Source: Ceratopteris richardii (Eukaryota; Streptophyta; Polypodiopsida; Polypodiales; Pteridaceae). Taken from it: a stretch of 64,000 bases of DNA. Both the position numbers and the translations under genes were made by a program. Under the pieces are notes generated by a model. The model did not search any database, was not told where the DNA came from, and saw nothing but the letters and a program-made list of their open reading frames with translations. The DNA lies in NCBI GenBank assembly GCA_020310875.1, contig CM035439.1, positions 136,294,753 to 136,358,752 of the forward strand, written 5' to 3'. Shown here piece after piece: positions 19,699-30,118 of this stretch; the first letter of the stretch is position 1; each line of letters starts with the position of its first letter.

Positions 19699-21840
19699 TG
19701 GGATGAATCAAATCAAGTACATGATTCCTTTGAAGTGGAAGGCTCAAAAATAAATGAAATGGCAGATCACACAGTCACAGAGCCAATAAAGAAAGGATCA
19801 TAAGTCAAGCGGAAGTTCATATACTAAGGATGAATGAAGAAATGAAGATTCAAATTACGGAGACTCACTTGGATGGAGAAGTCATATTAAAGCTACCAAA
19901 GAAAGAGAAAGAACAGGAAGAAGTGGAGGAGCAAGAGCCATTCACTCCAATCAGGGTTGTAGCAGAACCTTCTCCACTAGATATTACTTTTCAAGGTAGT
20001 ATTAAGAAGTCTACCACCTACGAAGAGGAAGAGCAAGAAAATCATATACATCTTCAAATTTGACAACCACATATTGAGACGATACACGTAGATAAAGGCA
20101 AATATGTACTCATGGGGGAAGCACCGAGTATCCCCAAGACATGGTTGAATGTGGATGTGCATCAACTCAAGCCCGTGGTGAAGCAAATGATACAAATAGC
20201 CATGGACACTCAACAACAACTTTCAGAAGAAGATGCCGATTATGACAAGGCTATGAGGGAGCGCACCCAATTTCAGGTAACAAGTGAAAAGCTCTCTGCA
20301 CAGGTAATAGAAGTTCAATAGGCACTCACAGCCAAGGAGAAAGAAGCTAATGAAGCTATGGAAAAATGCAATATGTTAATGAGTGATAATCAGAAACTCC
20401 AAGATCAACTCAAGGAACTACAAAGTAAGTATGAAGCAGGTGAAGGTGAAAACGCACGGATGACTGCTAGAAGTAAACGTCTAGAATCACAAATCAAGGT
20501 ATATATGGAGAAATCTGACAACTTAAGAAGTTGAAATAAGGAACTTATGACTGCTGTTCTATTCAACCAACTGATAGAGGCACCTGAAGTATCAACAAAT
20601 AATACAAAAGCATTAGAAGCACAAATTGCAAGGTATGAAGGTCAGTTGAAACAAGAGCAAGCTCTAAGAGATGAATGGGAGAAGAAATACATATATGATA
20701 CTAATGAAGTTAGAAAAAGATGGAAGTTGGTAGAGAACAAACTCCTTGCACAGAATAATGAAGATGCCGATCAAATGGCTGCAATAGGAGAAGAACTTCT
20801 GAAGAACAAAGAAGCAATCACGAAAGCAACCAATGAGATAAAGGAAAAAGATGAAATCATTGAGAAGTTAAAGGCTCAAATAGCATAGCAATTTACAGTG
20901 GGGACACTAGTAGTTCCAAGCTCCAAAGTGGCTTCTCAGGATACTGAGGTATGTCCTCTTTCTCCCCCCATGCATCATTCACCTATAAGGGAGGAAGCAA
21001 AGCCGAGCACTGAACGACATAATCAGGCTATTGTAGAACTAAGCCGAAATGAGCGGGCACTACTCATGTCCTAGCTTACAAAGCAATTTGAAGAGCAAGC
21101 GGTGAAGGTCATGAGAGAGGCAAAAATTGAAAGCAAAAGCATGGAACAAATTTTAAAGCCATTCAACATACCTTATGGATTGCTTAAAGAAGAGACACGA
21201 CAATATATCAAGAAAACTACCAATAAAGAACCTGATCATGATCTATAGTTCAACCTACAAACATTCACATATACACAAGAAGAGTTTGACAAGGCAGATC
21301 CTGTGTGGAGGTGCACATTTTTGGAGAAGAATCCAAACTTAAGGGTACACTGGGAGTCAGCACCATACGTGCTACATGTTAATGCAACTTTTTGCCCAAT
21401 ACCTCGAAGATGCTCTTGTGCAATTTTGGGAAGCACGTGATTTAAATACTCAATGGATGAACTATCCACTACTACTGAGTGCACCTTGCAACTACTTACA
21501 GAGAAAGGAATACATGGTGCAAACCATAGAATTTTGGCTATCAAGATATGTGATAGTACAAAATTTAGCCATCAAAATGACCAATAAAATATTGAGTATG
21601 TTAGTTATAGTTCTAAAGGTATTTCAACACGCGCAATACACCTTTTTGAATTTTATCAGCATTAATCAAGGTGCATATGCCCTGATTTTTTATTTATCCA
21701 CTACTCCAAGTGGACTAACAATTATGGCAATATACTCGTGGCTGATGTTTCTACCGAGGCCATACATGCAGACCTTTGAAGAAGTGTTTTTGAAATGGAC
21801 TCTGAAATTTTTGTAAAAATATGTTCCAATTTAAATGTGA
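19699..21840 (+). pseudogene. element A extra ORF, second part (coiled coil and C-terminal region)
   Basis: The frame left at 12806 continues at 19699 once B and one GCCAT copy are set aside. It shifts once near 19790-19805 and then stays in one frame to about 21835. Stops are at 20061, 20319, 20532, 20886, 21072, 21246 and 21438, plus a few later ones. Residues are strongly helical and charged from about 20110 to 20885 and around 21050-21150 (EEDADYDKAMRERTQFQV, LKELQSKYEAGEGENARM, EIKEKDEIIEKLKAQIA), a clear coiled coil. A cysteine-bearing region follows (FDKADPVWRCTFLEKNPN, VLHVNATFCPIPRRCSC). No known domain recognised. Confidence 0.6.
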
Positions 21841-22715
21841 GACTAGTGGCCTATGAGCTAAGTTTCTTCGGATCATAGGTAGGCACGAGATGATGGAGTA
21901 AAGTCAATGCAATGGAAAGAGCTGATTATATGTGAAGCCAATTCACTAAATCATAGAGAGCAAAAGATAATATAGAATTACTCATGTCGCCACAAAAAGC
22001 CTATCGCGGACGACAGAGTTTAGGAGGAGGGATGTGTAGAGGGAGAATCGAGTAGAAAGAGAAGAAGAAGAAGATCAAAGAATAAAACAGTGCAATAAGA
22101 AAGAACCACTCTTTGCCCAAAGCCTCGTAGGGGCACGCATCAGGCTACAACACCAAAGGACCAGGTCTCGAAGAGCGGAAACAATGATTTACCATAACCC
22201 GGACCTTTCAAGGGGAGGTTGCACACAGCTTCCTCATCCACTAGGTGTGTGCAGTGGAAAGAAATCAATAGGTTAAAGAAACGCACCAGGTCCTGAGTAA
22301 TGATCAGCCCTTAAAGAAGTAATACATTGCATCTGAACCTTTGAGGCCTCCACTAGGTGCATGCGGTGTAAAGAAATAAATAGGCAAAAGGGAATGCATC
22401 AGGTCCCAAAGGATGTAAAAGAAGATCTAAGAACAGGACCTTTAAAATGCAATGCCAGCCTAAAAGAGATGCAAGGTTGATCAAGTGATGTGTGTGGTTG
22501 AAAGAAGTAAACAAGCTCTAGAAAATACAACAGGGTCATACGTGTGAGAACAAAGAAATATCCAAAGACCAAAAGTTAGAAAGAGGCAGAGGCTGAAAAG
22601 TTGAAGAGGGTGACTAAGAATATCACATTCTTAGCCATTGGATGCATGCATGGCAGCCCAAATTAACACAACAAGCGAAGACATGAAGCAAAGTCTATCA
22701 AGGGACGATAGAGGC
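21841..22715 (+). other. element A 3' untranslated region with degenerate repeats
   Basis: There is no coding signal after about 21840. A first purine-rich stretch, TTTAGGAGGAGGGA, lies near 22019. Two imperfect direct copies of about 70 bp start near 22234 and 22348, sharing CCACTAGGTG, GGTGTAAAGAAA-like and CATCAGGTCC-like blocks; a weaker third starts near 22478. Long spacers before the polypurine tract are common in large Ty3/gypsy elements. Confidence 0.5.
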
Positions 22716-22729
22716 AAAGAGGGGGAGAG
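22716..22729 (+). other. polypurine tract before the 22730 LTR
   Basis: AAAGAGGGGGAGAG abuts TGTTGCAGAG, marking the end of the internal region of element A. Confidence 0.8.
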
Positions 22730-23371
22730 TGTTGCAGAGTAAAGAAGCACAAAAGAGGAGCCCCCAAAAATTCTCAAATTACGAGCATAATTTTTTCTTC
22801 TTCAAAATCCTATGAAACTCTCTTGAAGCTATGTAAATGCACTAGAGGAGTCCTCTAGTTGCATAAGCCCAAATCATTATAACATAACTAACTCTTGTAA
22901 AATAGTAGGAAATTAGAGTTAGTCAATAAAGTGCGGGTCTCTTGTGTGAAAGGACCATTTTTAGGGCACATGTATATAAGTCACTTTGTGACTCTTGTAA
23001 AGAACTTTTTGCCATAGTGAAAGCTGAAGAAGAATTTCAAATTTGCTTCTTTGTTGCTGATTTCCTCCTTCTCCATGATCTTTTGTGTGTGTGTGTAGTG
23101 CTTGAAGTGTGTGTGTGTAGGATTGTTTTCTATCCCTTCCCATCGCTTTTGAACTGTTTTAGTGTGTGTGTGATCCATTACGAGTTGTGGAGCGAGTTTT
23201 GGTGTTTCCCACCATTCAGTATTTTGCTCATCACTTGAAGTATGTTTGTCAGATTCGAGTGAAAATACCATCAATAGATGTGCTCCTCGAGAGCTTTGAA
23301 ATGAATCTACTATTGACCATATTCGGAGTTTGGAACTAGGAGAAATGTTTGAATTTGTGCTTACTGCTATA
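22730..23371 (+). repeat. LTR at the end of element A
   Basis: It starts TGTTGCAG after a polypurine tract. It has a TATA-like GTATATAAGT near 22971 and TG-rich runs near 23086-23170. The right end is near CTGCTATA (about 23364-23371), a degenerate match to the inverted start. It is unlike the element D LTR. A primer-site-like sequence follows immediately, which is not expected after a plain 3' LTR. Confidence 0.65.
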
Positions 23372-23373
23372 AA

Positions 23374-23389
23374 TGGTATCACGGCATGC
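23374..23389 (+). other. primer-binding-site-like sequence after the 22730 LTR
   Basis: TGGTATCACGGCATGC resembles the initiator Met site TGGTATCAGAGC followed by ATGC. Its place right after an LTR suggests that this LTR also served as the 5' LTR of a second, now truncated, element. Confidence 0.5.
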
Positions 23390-23602
23390 ATTTTCAGCGG
23401 ATTAGTGAGTTGGGGAGGTAGTTGAGTCTACTCACTTGCATTCTAGCTTAGATACTTCACTTACCATCATGTGTGCACATGTCTTCATACACTTGGTTCT
23501 TGTGGTTCCTTAGATTGATAACTAAACGTGTATTAATCCACCACTATATGCACTTGTGGGGCAATTGAGGTCTAGTCTCATCGACACAAGTCCCTAAGGC
23601 TT
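23390..23602. other. unassigned spacer
   Basis: About 210 bp between the primer-like site and the minus-strand copia remains. It could be leader sequence of a truncated element. I see no gene or repeat in it. Confidence 0.4.
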
Positions 23603-24257
23603 CACGACTTAGGTACACAGTAGTCATTTTAGCTAAAAGGTTGAATGTTTTCTCCTAATCAATGCCATATATATGTGCATATCCCACTAATAGTTCTTTA
23701 TACCTGCTTATGCTACCATCAGCATTGTGCTTTACCTTGTAAACCCACTTGTAGTCTATGGGTTTCTTTCCTTATGGAAATGGAACCAGCTTCCACGTTC
23801 CATTTCCATAAAGTGTAGCCATCCCCTCATCCATAGCTTTCTCCCAATCTGCATTTCTAATTGCATCTTCAAATGAAGAAGGTTCAACATCTTGTATTAC
23901 CTTTGTCATGTAGGCACAATGATGAGCCATGTAGTTTTCATACGTCAATCGTTGCACGAAATTCCACATCCTCCCAAATCTTCTTGGTCCTAGGTCACTT
24001 CTCCTTCTATCATCTACATGTGCCTTTCTTACTATTGGAGTCTTCATAGAGGGCAATCCAAGTTCCTCATCCAGACTCTTTTGTAAACCACTTGAATATC
24101 CATCAATGTCTTCAAAATCTATGGATGTTTTCCTACCAGCAGAAAGCTTTTCTTTACCTTTCTTTGATGTAGTTGATGAATTTGCTGGACTAAAATTTCC
24201 ACGTAATCTTCCACTCCATGGATTTGAGTTGGAACTATTTTTTGGTGACGCATTAGG
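23603..24257 (-). mobile_element. C0: truncated minus-strand copia, RT start segment
   Basis: Read antisense, this matches the start of RT in family C (compare element E at about 49240-49900). Shared motifs are MTKVIQDVEPSSFEDAI, ADWEKAMDEGMATLYGN and WKLVPFP. Its left end is lost. The right end at 24257 is the insertion point of C1, and the family sequence resumes at 28833 (GTCCACTCAAA against the same bases in E near 49891). Confidence 0.88.
24253..24257 (+). repeat. target site duplication of C1, left copy (TTAGG)
   Basis: TTAGG precedes the C1 5' LTR and recurs at 28828-28832 directly after its 3' LTR. Confidence 0.96.
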
Positions 24258-24636
24258 TGTTGAGATATCAAGCTCAACATATGATGATCCAAGATGACAC
24301 GTACCAGTTTTTCATTTCTCTCACATGTATAGTGGTCATGCCGGTATATGTCAGGGATACTTTATTGAGCTTTATTAGATTTATCTACCGAGAGTGATGG
24401 CACATTTGTTTCTTGCCAGCTCACTCATTCATGGACATTAGGTTTTTCCTTATGTATTGATCTTTATATATTGCACTTGTTGTATTCTTGTTTTTAGGTC
24501 ATTCTTGTACATTCCTTTTACATAATAGAAGAAGAAGAAGAAGATCATTCTTCCTTGCCTCAATCTGTGTGTGTGCTTCTCCTTGAGAGTAAGAGTGTGT
24601 GTGTGAGCTCTCTTCGTTATCTCCTTCCTCGTGACA
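24258..24636 (+). repeat. C1 5' LTR
   Basis: It starts TGTTGAGATATC and ends CGTGACA (TGTCACG inverted). It contains a TATA-like CTTTATATATTG near 24460 and a short GAA microsatellite near 24527-24545. Confidence 0.96.
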
Positions 24637-24649
24637 TGGTATCAAAGCC
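24637..24649 (+). other. C1 primer binding site
   Basis: TGGTATCAAAGCC directly follows the LTR. It is a variant of the initiator Met tRNA primer site usual for copia elements. Confidence 0.85.
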
Positions 24650-25085
24650 AGCGTGGCTGTAGAGAGCTTGTGGAGAAGGCGACGGTGAAGACTGCGCGAC
24701 AAGGCGTGGAGAAAACGCGATTTCACAAATGGTCTCCATTTGCTACGAAAATTGGCGTGAAGGTAGAAGACCTCAAGATATTTTCGTGAGTTATCCCTTT
24801 AAGGTCACTCGTTTTTGTCAGATCGAAGATTTGGAGCCATCTCGACCTCTTTTTCGAGCCTGCAATGTGGGGCCCACAGAAAAACCAAGTCAGTTTCAGA
24901 AACTGTAACTTGTGTTGTGTTCGTCGACACTCATATACTCCAGATCAGAATCTCAAGCGATTCCATGTACTGTTGATACACAAAAACTGTGTTTTTCTGA
25001 GATCGAACTGTCATGTCATACTGTGATAGTGTTCAAGCAGAAGTGTTTCTTGTAGTGTTTTGCAGTGTTGTGAATTGTTGTAGAA
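24650..25085 (+). other. C1 leader
   Basis: Non-coding leader between primer site and gag ATG, partly conserved in C2 (32075-32441). No further feature seen. Confidence 0.6.
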
Positions 25086-25952
25086 ATGGCAAACGTAGAT
25101 GGAATGAGTCAGCTTATGAGTGACAAGCTGGACAAGAACAACTTCCATGCTTGGAGATTCCGAATGATGAATTTCCTGATGGGAAAAGGCTACTAGAAGT
25201 ACATCGAAGGAGAGAATGAAAATGCTCCACAGTTACCAGAAAGGAATCGAATTACAGACCAGTTAAGAGCATATGAGGAATGGAATCAAGGAGCATGAAA
25301 GGTAATGTATTGGCTATCTGTTAGCATACAGGATAGCATGATTGGACACATACAGGATGCCAAGACTCTAAAAGAGGCTTGGAATAGTTTGGTCACTTTG
25401 TATGAGACTAATACAAAGGCACGGAAATTGCAACTCAAGAACGAGCTGCATACATTGGAAAAGAAGAGCATGTCGGTAAGTGACTACACTCTAAAAATCA
25501 AAAGCATATGTGAGTCACTTGCACCTATTGGTGTGAATGTAGATGATGATGATAAGGTGGAAGTGTGCCTTTGTGGATTAGGAGCTGCATATAAGCGATT
25601 CAGAACTTCCATACAGACCAGGGAAAATATTCCGAATTTTACTGATTTGGTATCTATGCGGATTATTGAAGAAAATAATCTTGGTGAGGATTCAAACTCC
25701 CAAGGAAAGCCCAGTTCTAAGCACGTATTCTACTCTCGCAGAGGAAGAGGTAGAGGTAGAGGTTTTGGAAGTGGAAGAGGAAACAGTAACCAAGACCAAG
25801 GTCAATAACAAAATCATGCATGAGGAAGATGGCAGTTTCGAGGCAGGGGGAGCCAAAGAGGTCGCATAAATTTCCAAAAAAATGATTCAGGTAATGATAG
25901 TAAAGGATGTTGGAATTGTGGTAAACGTGGACACTTTGAACGTGATTGCAGG
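25086..25952 (+). pseudogene. gag: C1 gag
   Basis: It starts at ATG 25086 with FHAWRFRMMNFLMGKGY, then KTLKEAWNSLVTLYE and LKNELHTLEKKSMSVSDYT (copia gag core). An R/G-rich region precedes the zinc knuckle CWNCGKRGHFERDC near 25915-25955 (standard C-x2-C-x4-H-x4-C). Stops near 25193 and 25296 and a frame break near 25800-25870 interrupt it. Confidence 0.88.
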
Positions 25953-27329
25953 TTGAAGAATCAAAATAACAGAAGGCAGCAAAAGAACTATGCATCCACA
26001 ATTGCAAATGATTGTGAGAAGCTATTTATGGTTCAACATCACATGATGAATATGATGTCTGCAGGTGTTTCAAAATCGAATGATAATGTCTGGTATGTTG
26101 ATTCAGGTGCTTCAAATCACATGACCAGTCATGCTGAATGGTTTAGTAGTTTGCAAAAAATGCCAGTTCCTGGATATGTTGAAACAAGTGATGATACATC
26201 GCATCCTATTGAGCATACAGGAAACATAGCATTGTCTATGGAGGACGGGAAGGTAAAACATCTTGCTGATGTGTTGCATGTTCCAAATATAACAAAGAAT
26301 CTGGTTTCTATTGGACAAATGGTTGACCAGGGATTACAAGTCAAGTTCAATGCTGATGGATTATATGTAGAAGAGTACAAGCAGGATGGACGATTGATTG
26401 CCAAAGGAAACAAAGTGGGTAGGATGTTCACCTTAAATGTGAAGATTCTTGAAATGAATGCAGCCATGTTTGCAAAAGATGCAGGAGTTATTGCAGATAT
26501 AGAGATATGGCACAAACGGATTGGACATGCAAACTTGCAAAGGCTGAAACTGATGCAATCAAAGGAGATTGTCCATGGACTACCAAATTTCAAAGTTGCA
26601 AAAATGCAAAAGGTATGTGCAGCATGTCAATTTGGTAAACAGTCAAGAGCATCATTTCCACATGACAAGCATGTTAGTGAGAATTTACTAGAAGTAGTAC
26701 ATACAGATGTTTGGGGTCCAACAAAGACCACATGTATGGGTGGTTGCAGGTTTTATGTTGCTTTCATTGATGACCATACACGCAAAGTATGGGTATATTT
26801 CATGAAAGAGAAGAGCGAGGTGTTCACTCACTTCCAGAATTTTAAAGTTATGGTGGAAAAACAGACAGGGAAGTACATTGAGACATTAAGATCTGATGGA
26901 GGAGGTGAATACATGTCAAATGAGTTCAGTAGTTTCCTAAAAAATCATGGAATTTGGCATCAGTTTTCATGCAGGTACACACCACAATAGAATGGCGTTG
27001 CTGAATGCAAAAATAGACATATTGCAGAAATAGCAAGAGCCTTAATGGCTGAGAAGAATATGCCTCATTGTTATTGGGCAGAAGCTGTGCATACTGCTGT
27101 ATACATCATGATCAAAACTCCGACTGCTACTGTACATCAAGTTACACCTGAAGAGAAGTGTACAGGTAAAAAGCCAAACTTATCACATCTGAAAGTTTTT
27201 TGCTATATTGCATATGTACATGTCCCAGATGAATTGAGGATGAAGCTTGATCCAAAAGCAGAAAAGTGTGTCTTCATTGGATACTCCCTTGAGCAAAAGA
27301 GATATAAATGTTATAACCCACTCACATGA
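25953..27329 (+). pseudogene. C1 protease, GAG-pre-integrase and integrase
   Basis: One frame with stops at 26988 (CAG-to-TAG type) and 27327. Protease: WYVDSGASNHMTSH with the DSGA active site near 26095-26130. GAG-pre-integrase zinc module: IWHKRIGHANLQRL and CAACQFGKQSRASF. Integrase core: VVHTDVWGPT (D), TLRSDGGGEYMS (D) and NGVAECKNRH (E). It ends with the CVFIGYSLEQKRYKCYNP motif typical of plant copia polyproteins. Confidence 0.93.
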
Positions 27330-27981
27330 CAGGTAAAGGTGAGTAGAGATATGGTATTTGATGAAATGTCAAGCTTCTATGCAGATGTCAAAGAAGGACT
27401 GAGTCTTGAACCAAATGACAAAGAAAATGCTGAAAAATCAAGTGTAGAATCTCAGGTTTTGAGTGGACGGGATGCATCACCAAGATATAGTTCCAACTCA
27501 AATCCATGGAGTGGAAGATTACATGGAAATTTTAGTCCAGAAAATTCATATCGATTCAAAAAAGAGTCTTGATGAGGAACTTGGATTGCCCTCTGTGAAG
27601 ACTCCAAGAGTAAGAAGGGCACATGCAAATGATACAAGGAGAAGTGACCCAGAACCAAGAAGATTTGGGAGGATGAGGAATTCAGTGCAACGATTGAGAT
27701 ATGATAATTACATGGCTCGTCATTATGCCTACATGACAAAGGTAATACAAGATGTTGAACCTTCTTGCTTTGAAGATGCAATCGGAATTGCAGATTGGGA
27801 AAAAGTTATGGATGAGGAGATGGCTGCACTTTATGGAAATGATACATGGAAGTTGGTTCCATTGCCGCAAGGAAAGAAACCCATAGGCTGTAAATGGGTT
27901 TACAAGGTAAAGCATAATGCTGATGGTAGCATCAGCAGGTATAAAGCACGATTGGTAGCGAAGAAAGCATCAAAGAGGTAA
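27330..27981 (+). pseudogene. C1 integrase-RT junction and RT start, truncated
   Basis: It continues with VSRDMVFDEMSSFYAD and the RT start (DWEKVMDEEMAALYGNDTWK, KWVYKVKHNADGSISRYKAR). At about 27958-27965 the sequence jumps from RLVAK to a point upstream of QEFDMKDLG. Relative to element E the whole palm segment with YVDDL is missing. A smaller deletion and frameshift lie near 27545-27575. Confidence 0.9.
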
Positions 27982-28430
27982 AGCAACTTCTTATGCAGGA
28001 ATTTGACATGAAAGATCTTGGTGTGCTGCGCTATTTCTTGGGCATTGAGTTTATACATATAGAAACAGGTATATGGATGTCTCAAAGGCAATATGCCTTG
28101 AATATGTTGCAAAAGTATGGTATGGTTGGTTGTAAGCCAATTTCTATGCCATTAGATCAGAATTTGAAGTTGGATACTACATCAGGAGAAGCATTGGAAA
28201 ATGATCATGGCTGGAGATGTTACTTGCAGATTTAGGTGTGGAAGTGCAAAATCCTATCACTATCTATTGTGATAATCTTAGCAGCATACAGTTAGAACGG
28301 AACCCTATTTTCCATGCAAGAACAAAGCATATCGAGATGAGCAGGTTGCTAATATTTTCACCAAAGCACTTGGAGCTGATAAGTTGAAGAAGTTTCGGGA
28401 GATGCTTGGATTACAAGATATGGCATTGAG
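27982..28430 (+). pseudogene. C1 RT end fused to RNase H end
   Basis: QEFDMKDLGVLRYFLGIEFI and SMPLDQNLKLDTTS are the RT end. At about 28200 the frame jumps to the last part of RNase H (LADLGVEVQNPITIYCDN, NPIFHARTKHIE), followed by a further short loss before DEQVANIFTKAL. Element E retains the intervening sequence. Confidence 0.9.
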
Positions 28431-28442
28431 CTTGAGGGGGAG
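28431..28442 (+). other. C1 polypurine tract
   Basis: CTTGAGGGGGAG directly before the 3' LTR. Confidence 0.92.
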
Positions 28443-28827
28443 TGTTGAGATATCAAGCTCAACATGTGATGATCCAGGATGACACGTACCAGTTTTTTGT
28501 TTCTCTGACATGTATAGTGGTCATGCCGGTATATGTCAGGGATACTTCATTGAGCTTTATTAGATTTATCTACGGAGAGTGATGGCACATTTCTTTCTTG
28601 CCAGCTCACTCATTCGTAGACATTAGGTTTTTCTTTATGCACTGATCTTTATATATTGCACTTGTTGTATTCTTGTTTTTAGGTCATTCTTGTACATTCC
28701 TTTTACGTAATAGAAGAAGAAGAAGAAGAAGAAGATCATTCTTCCTTGCCTCAATCTGTGTGTGTGCTTCTCCTTGAGAGTGAGAGTGTGTGTGTGATCT
28801 CTCTTCCTTATCTCCTTCCTCGTGACA
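28443..28827 (+). repeat. C1 3' LTR
   Basis: 385 bp, nearly identical to 24258-24636. The GAA microsatellite (about 28712-28735) is a few units longer than in the 5' copy, which accounts for the length difference. Confidence 0.96.
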
Positions 28828-28832
28828 TTAGG
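28828..28832 (+). repeat. target site duplication of C1, right copy (TTAGG)
   Basis: Exact match to 24253-24257. Confidence 0.96.
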
Positions 28833-30118
28833 TCCACTCAAAACTTAAGATTCTACACTTGGTTTTTTGCATTTCCTTTGTTACTTGAGTCAAGATTAAT
28901 TCCTTCTTTGGCATCTACATGGAAACTTGACATTTCATCAAACACCACGTCTCTGCTTACCTTCACATGTCGTGTGAGTGGGTTATAGCATTTATATCCT
29001 TTTTGTTCAAGGGAGTACCCAATGAAGATACATTTTCTACCTTTAGATCAAGCTTTGTCCTCAACTCATCTTAGACATGTACATATGCAATACAACCAAA
29101 TACTTTCATATGTGATAAGTTTGGAATTTTTACCTGTAAACTTTTCTTCAGGTTTAACTTGATGTACATCAATAATGGGATTTCTATTCATAATGTATAC
29201 AGTAGTGTGCACAACTTCTGCCCAATAACAATCAGGCATATTCTTCTCAAGCATCAAGGCTCTATGCAATTCTATTGTGGTGTGTACCTGTATAAAATCT
29301 ATCGTTGAATTCCATGACTCTTTAGAAATTTATTGAACTCATTTGACATGAATTCACCTCCTCCATCACATCTTAATGTCTGAATATACTTCCCTATCTA
29401 CTTTTCCACCATAGCCTTAAAAGTTTGGAAGTGAGTGAACTCCTCACTTTTCTCTTTCATGAAATATATACATACTTTTTGTATATGGTCATCAAGGAAA
29501 GTAACATAAAACATGCAACCACCCATAGATGTGGTCTTTGCAAGACCCCAAACATCTATGCGTACTATTTTTGCACATTCTCACTAACATGCTTATCATG
29601 CGGAAATGATGTTTTTGATTGTTTACCAAATTGATATGTTTCTCATACCTTTCGCATCTCTAGAATCTTGAAATTTGGTAGTCCATTGACAATCACCTTT
29701 AATTGCATCAATTTTAGCCTCTACAAATTTGCATGTCCAATTCGTTTGTGCCAAATCTCTATATCAACAATAAATCTTGCACCTTTTGCAAACATGGCTG
29801 CATTCATTTTCACATTTAAGGTGAACATCCTACCCTTTTTGTTTCCTTTGGCAATCAATCTTCCATCGTGTTTGTACTCTTCTACATATAACCCATCAAC
29901 ATTGAACCTAACTTGTAGTCCCTGGTCAACCATTTGTCCAACAGAAACTAGATTCTTTGTTATATTTAGAGCATGCAACACATCACAAAAAAAGATGGTT
30001 TACCTTCGCATCCTCCATAGACAATGCTATGTTTCTTGTATGCTCGATAGGATTTGATGTGTCATCAATTGTTTCAGCATATCTAGGAACTGGTAATTTT
30101 TGCAAACTACTAAACATA
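28833..30118 (-). mobile_element. C0: minus-strand copia, integrase and protease part
   Basis: Antisense, the order is protease-adjacent region (near 29990-30118, SSLQKLPVPRYAET), GAG-pre-integrase (IWHKRIGHANL near 29725) and integrase to the GYSLEQKGYKC region near 28990. It has several stops and small frameshifts. The integrase part is degraded around 29280-29640. It is the same family as C1 and E. Confidence 0.88.

Larger units (their letters stand above)
2399..23371 (+). mobile_element. element A: long Athila-like Ty3/gypsy retrotransposon, 5' truncated, with element B nested inside
   Basis: Order of parts: gag, PR1, RT, RNase H, extra H2C2 module, H2C2 plus integrase, PR2, W-x-P-K tail, long extra ORF, 3' UTR, polypurine tract, LTR. 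Without the 6.9 kb chromovirus B it still spans about 14 kb. Its 5' LTR, primer site and leader are missing because the element Z LTR abuts the gag. The same architecture recurs in element D (50488 to the end), so it is a lineage property and not an accident of this copy. It carries many in-frame stops, mostly explicable as C-to-T changes, and a few frameshifts, so it is an old, inactive copy. No chromodomain and no second (archaeal-type) RNase H is seen, which points away from chromoviruses and Tat proper and towards an Athila-like lineage. Confidence 0.85.
24258..28827 (+). mobile_element. C1: Ty1/copia element, internally deleted, inserted in C0
   Basis: A 4,570-bp element with two LTRs (379 and 385 bp, TGTTGAGATATC to CGTGACA), primer site, gag, PR, integrase, remnants of RT and RNase H, polypurine tract and TTAGG duplication. 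Comparison with element E of the same family shows two internal deletions, one removing the RT catalytic centre and one removing most of RNase H. It cannot supply its own RT but retains the terminal signals needed for mobilisation in trans. Confidence 0.95.

Noticed and set aside
21376..21816. Hydrophobic 146-codon ORF near the end of element A, resembling a membrane protein
   Set aside because: It lies out of the frame that carries the extra ORF through this region. The real frame here is hydrophilic and continuous with the coiled coil, so this is a shadow.
24527..24548. GAA microsatellites in family C LTRs as a separate feature of interest
   Set aside because: Short runs that vary by a few units between LTR copies; ordinary slippage.
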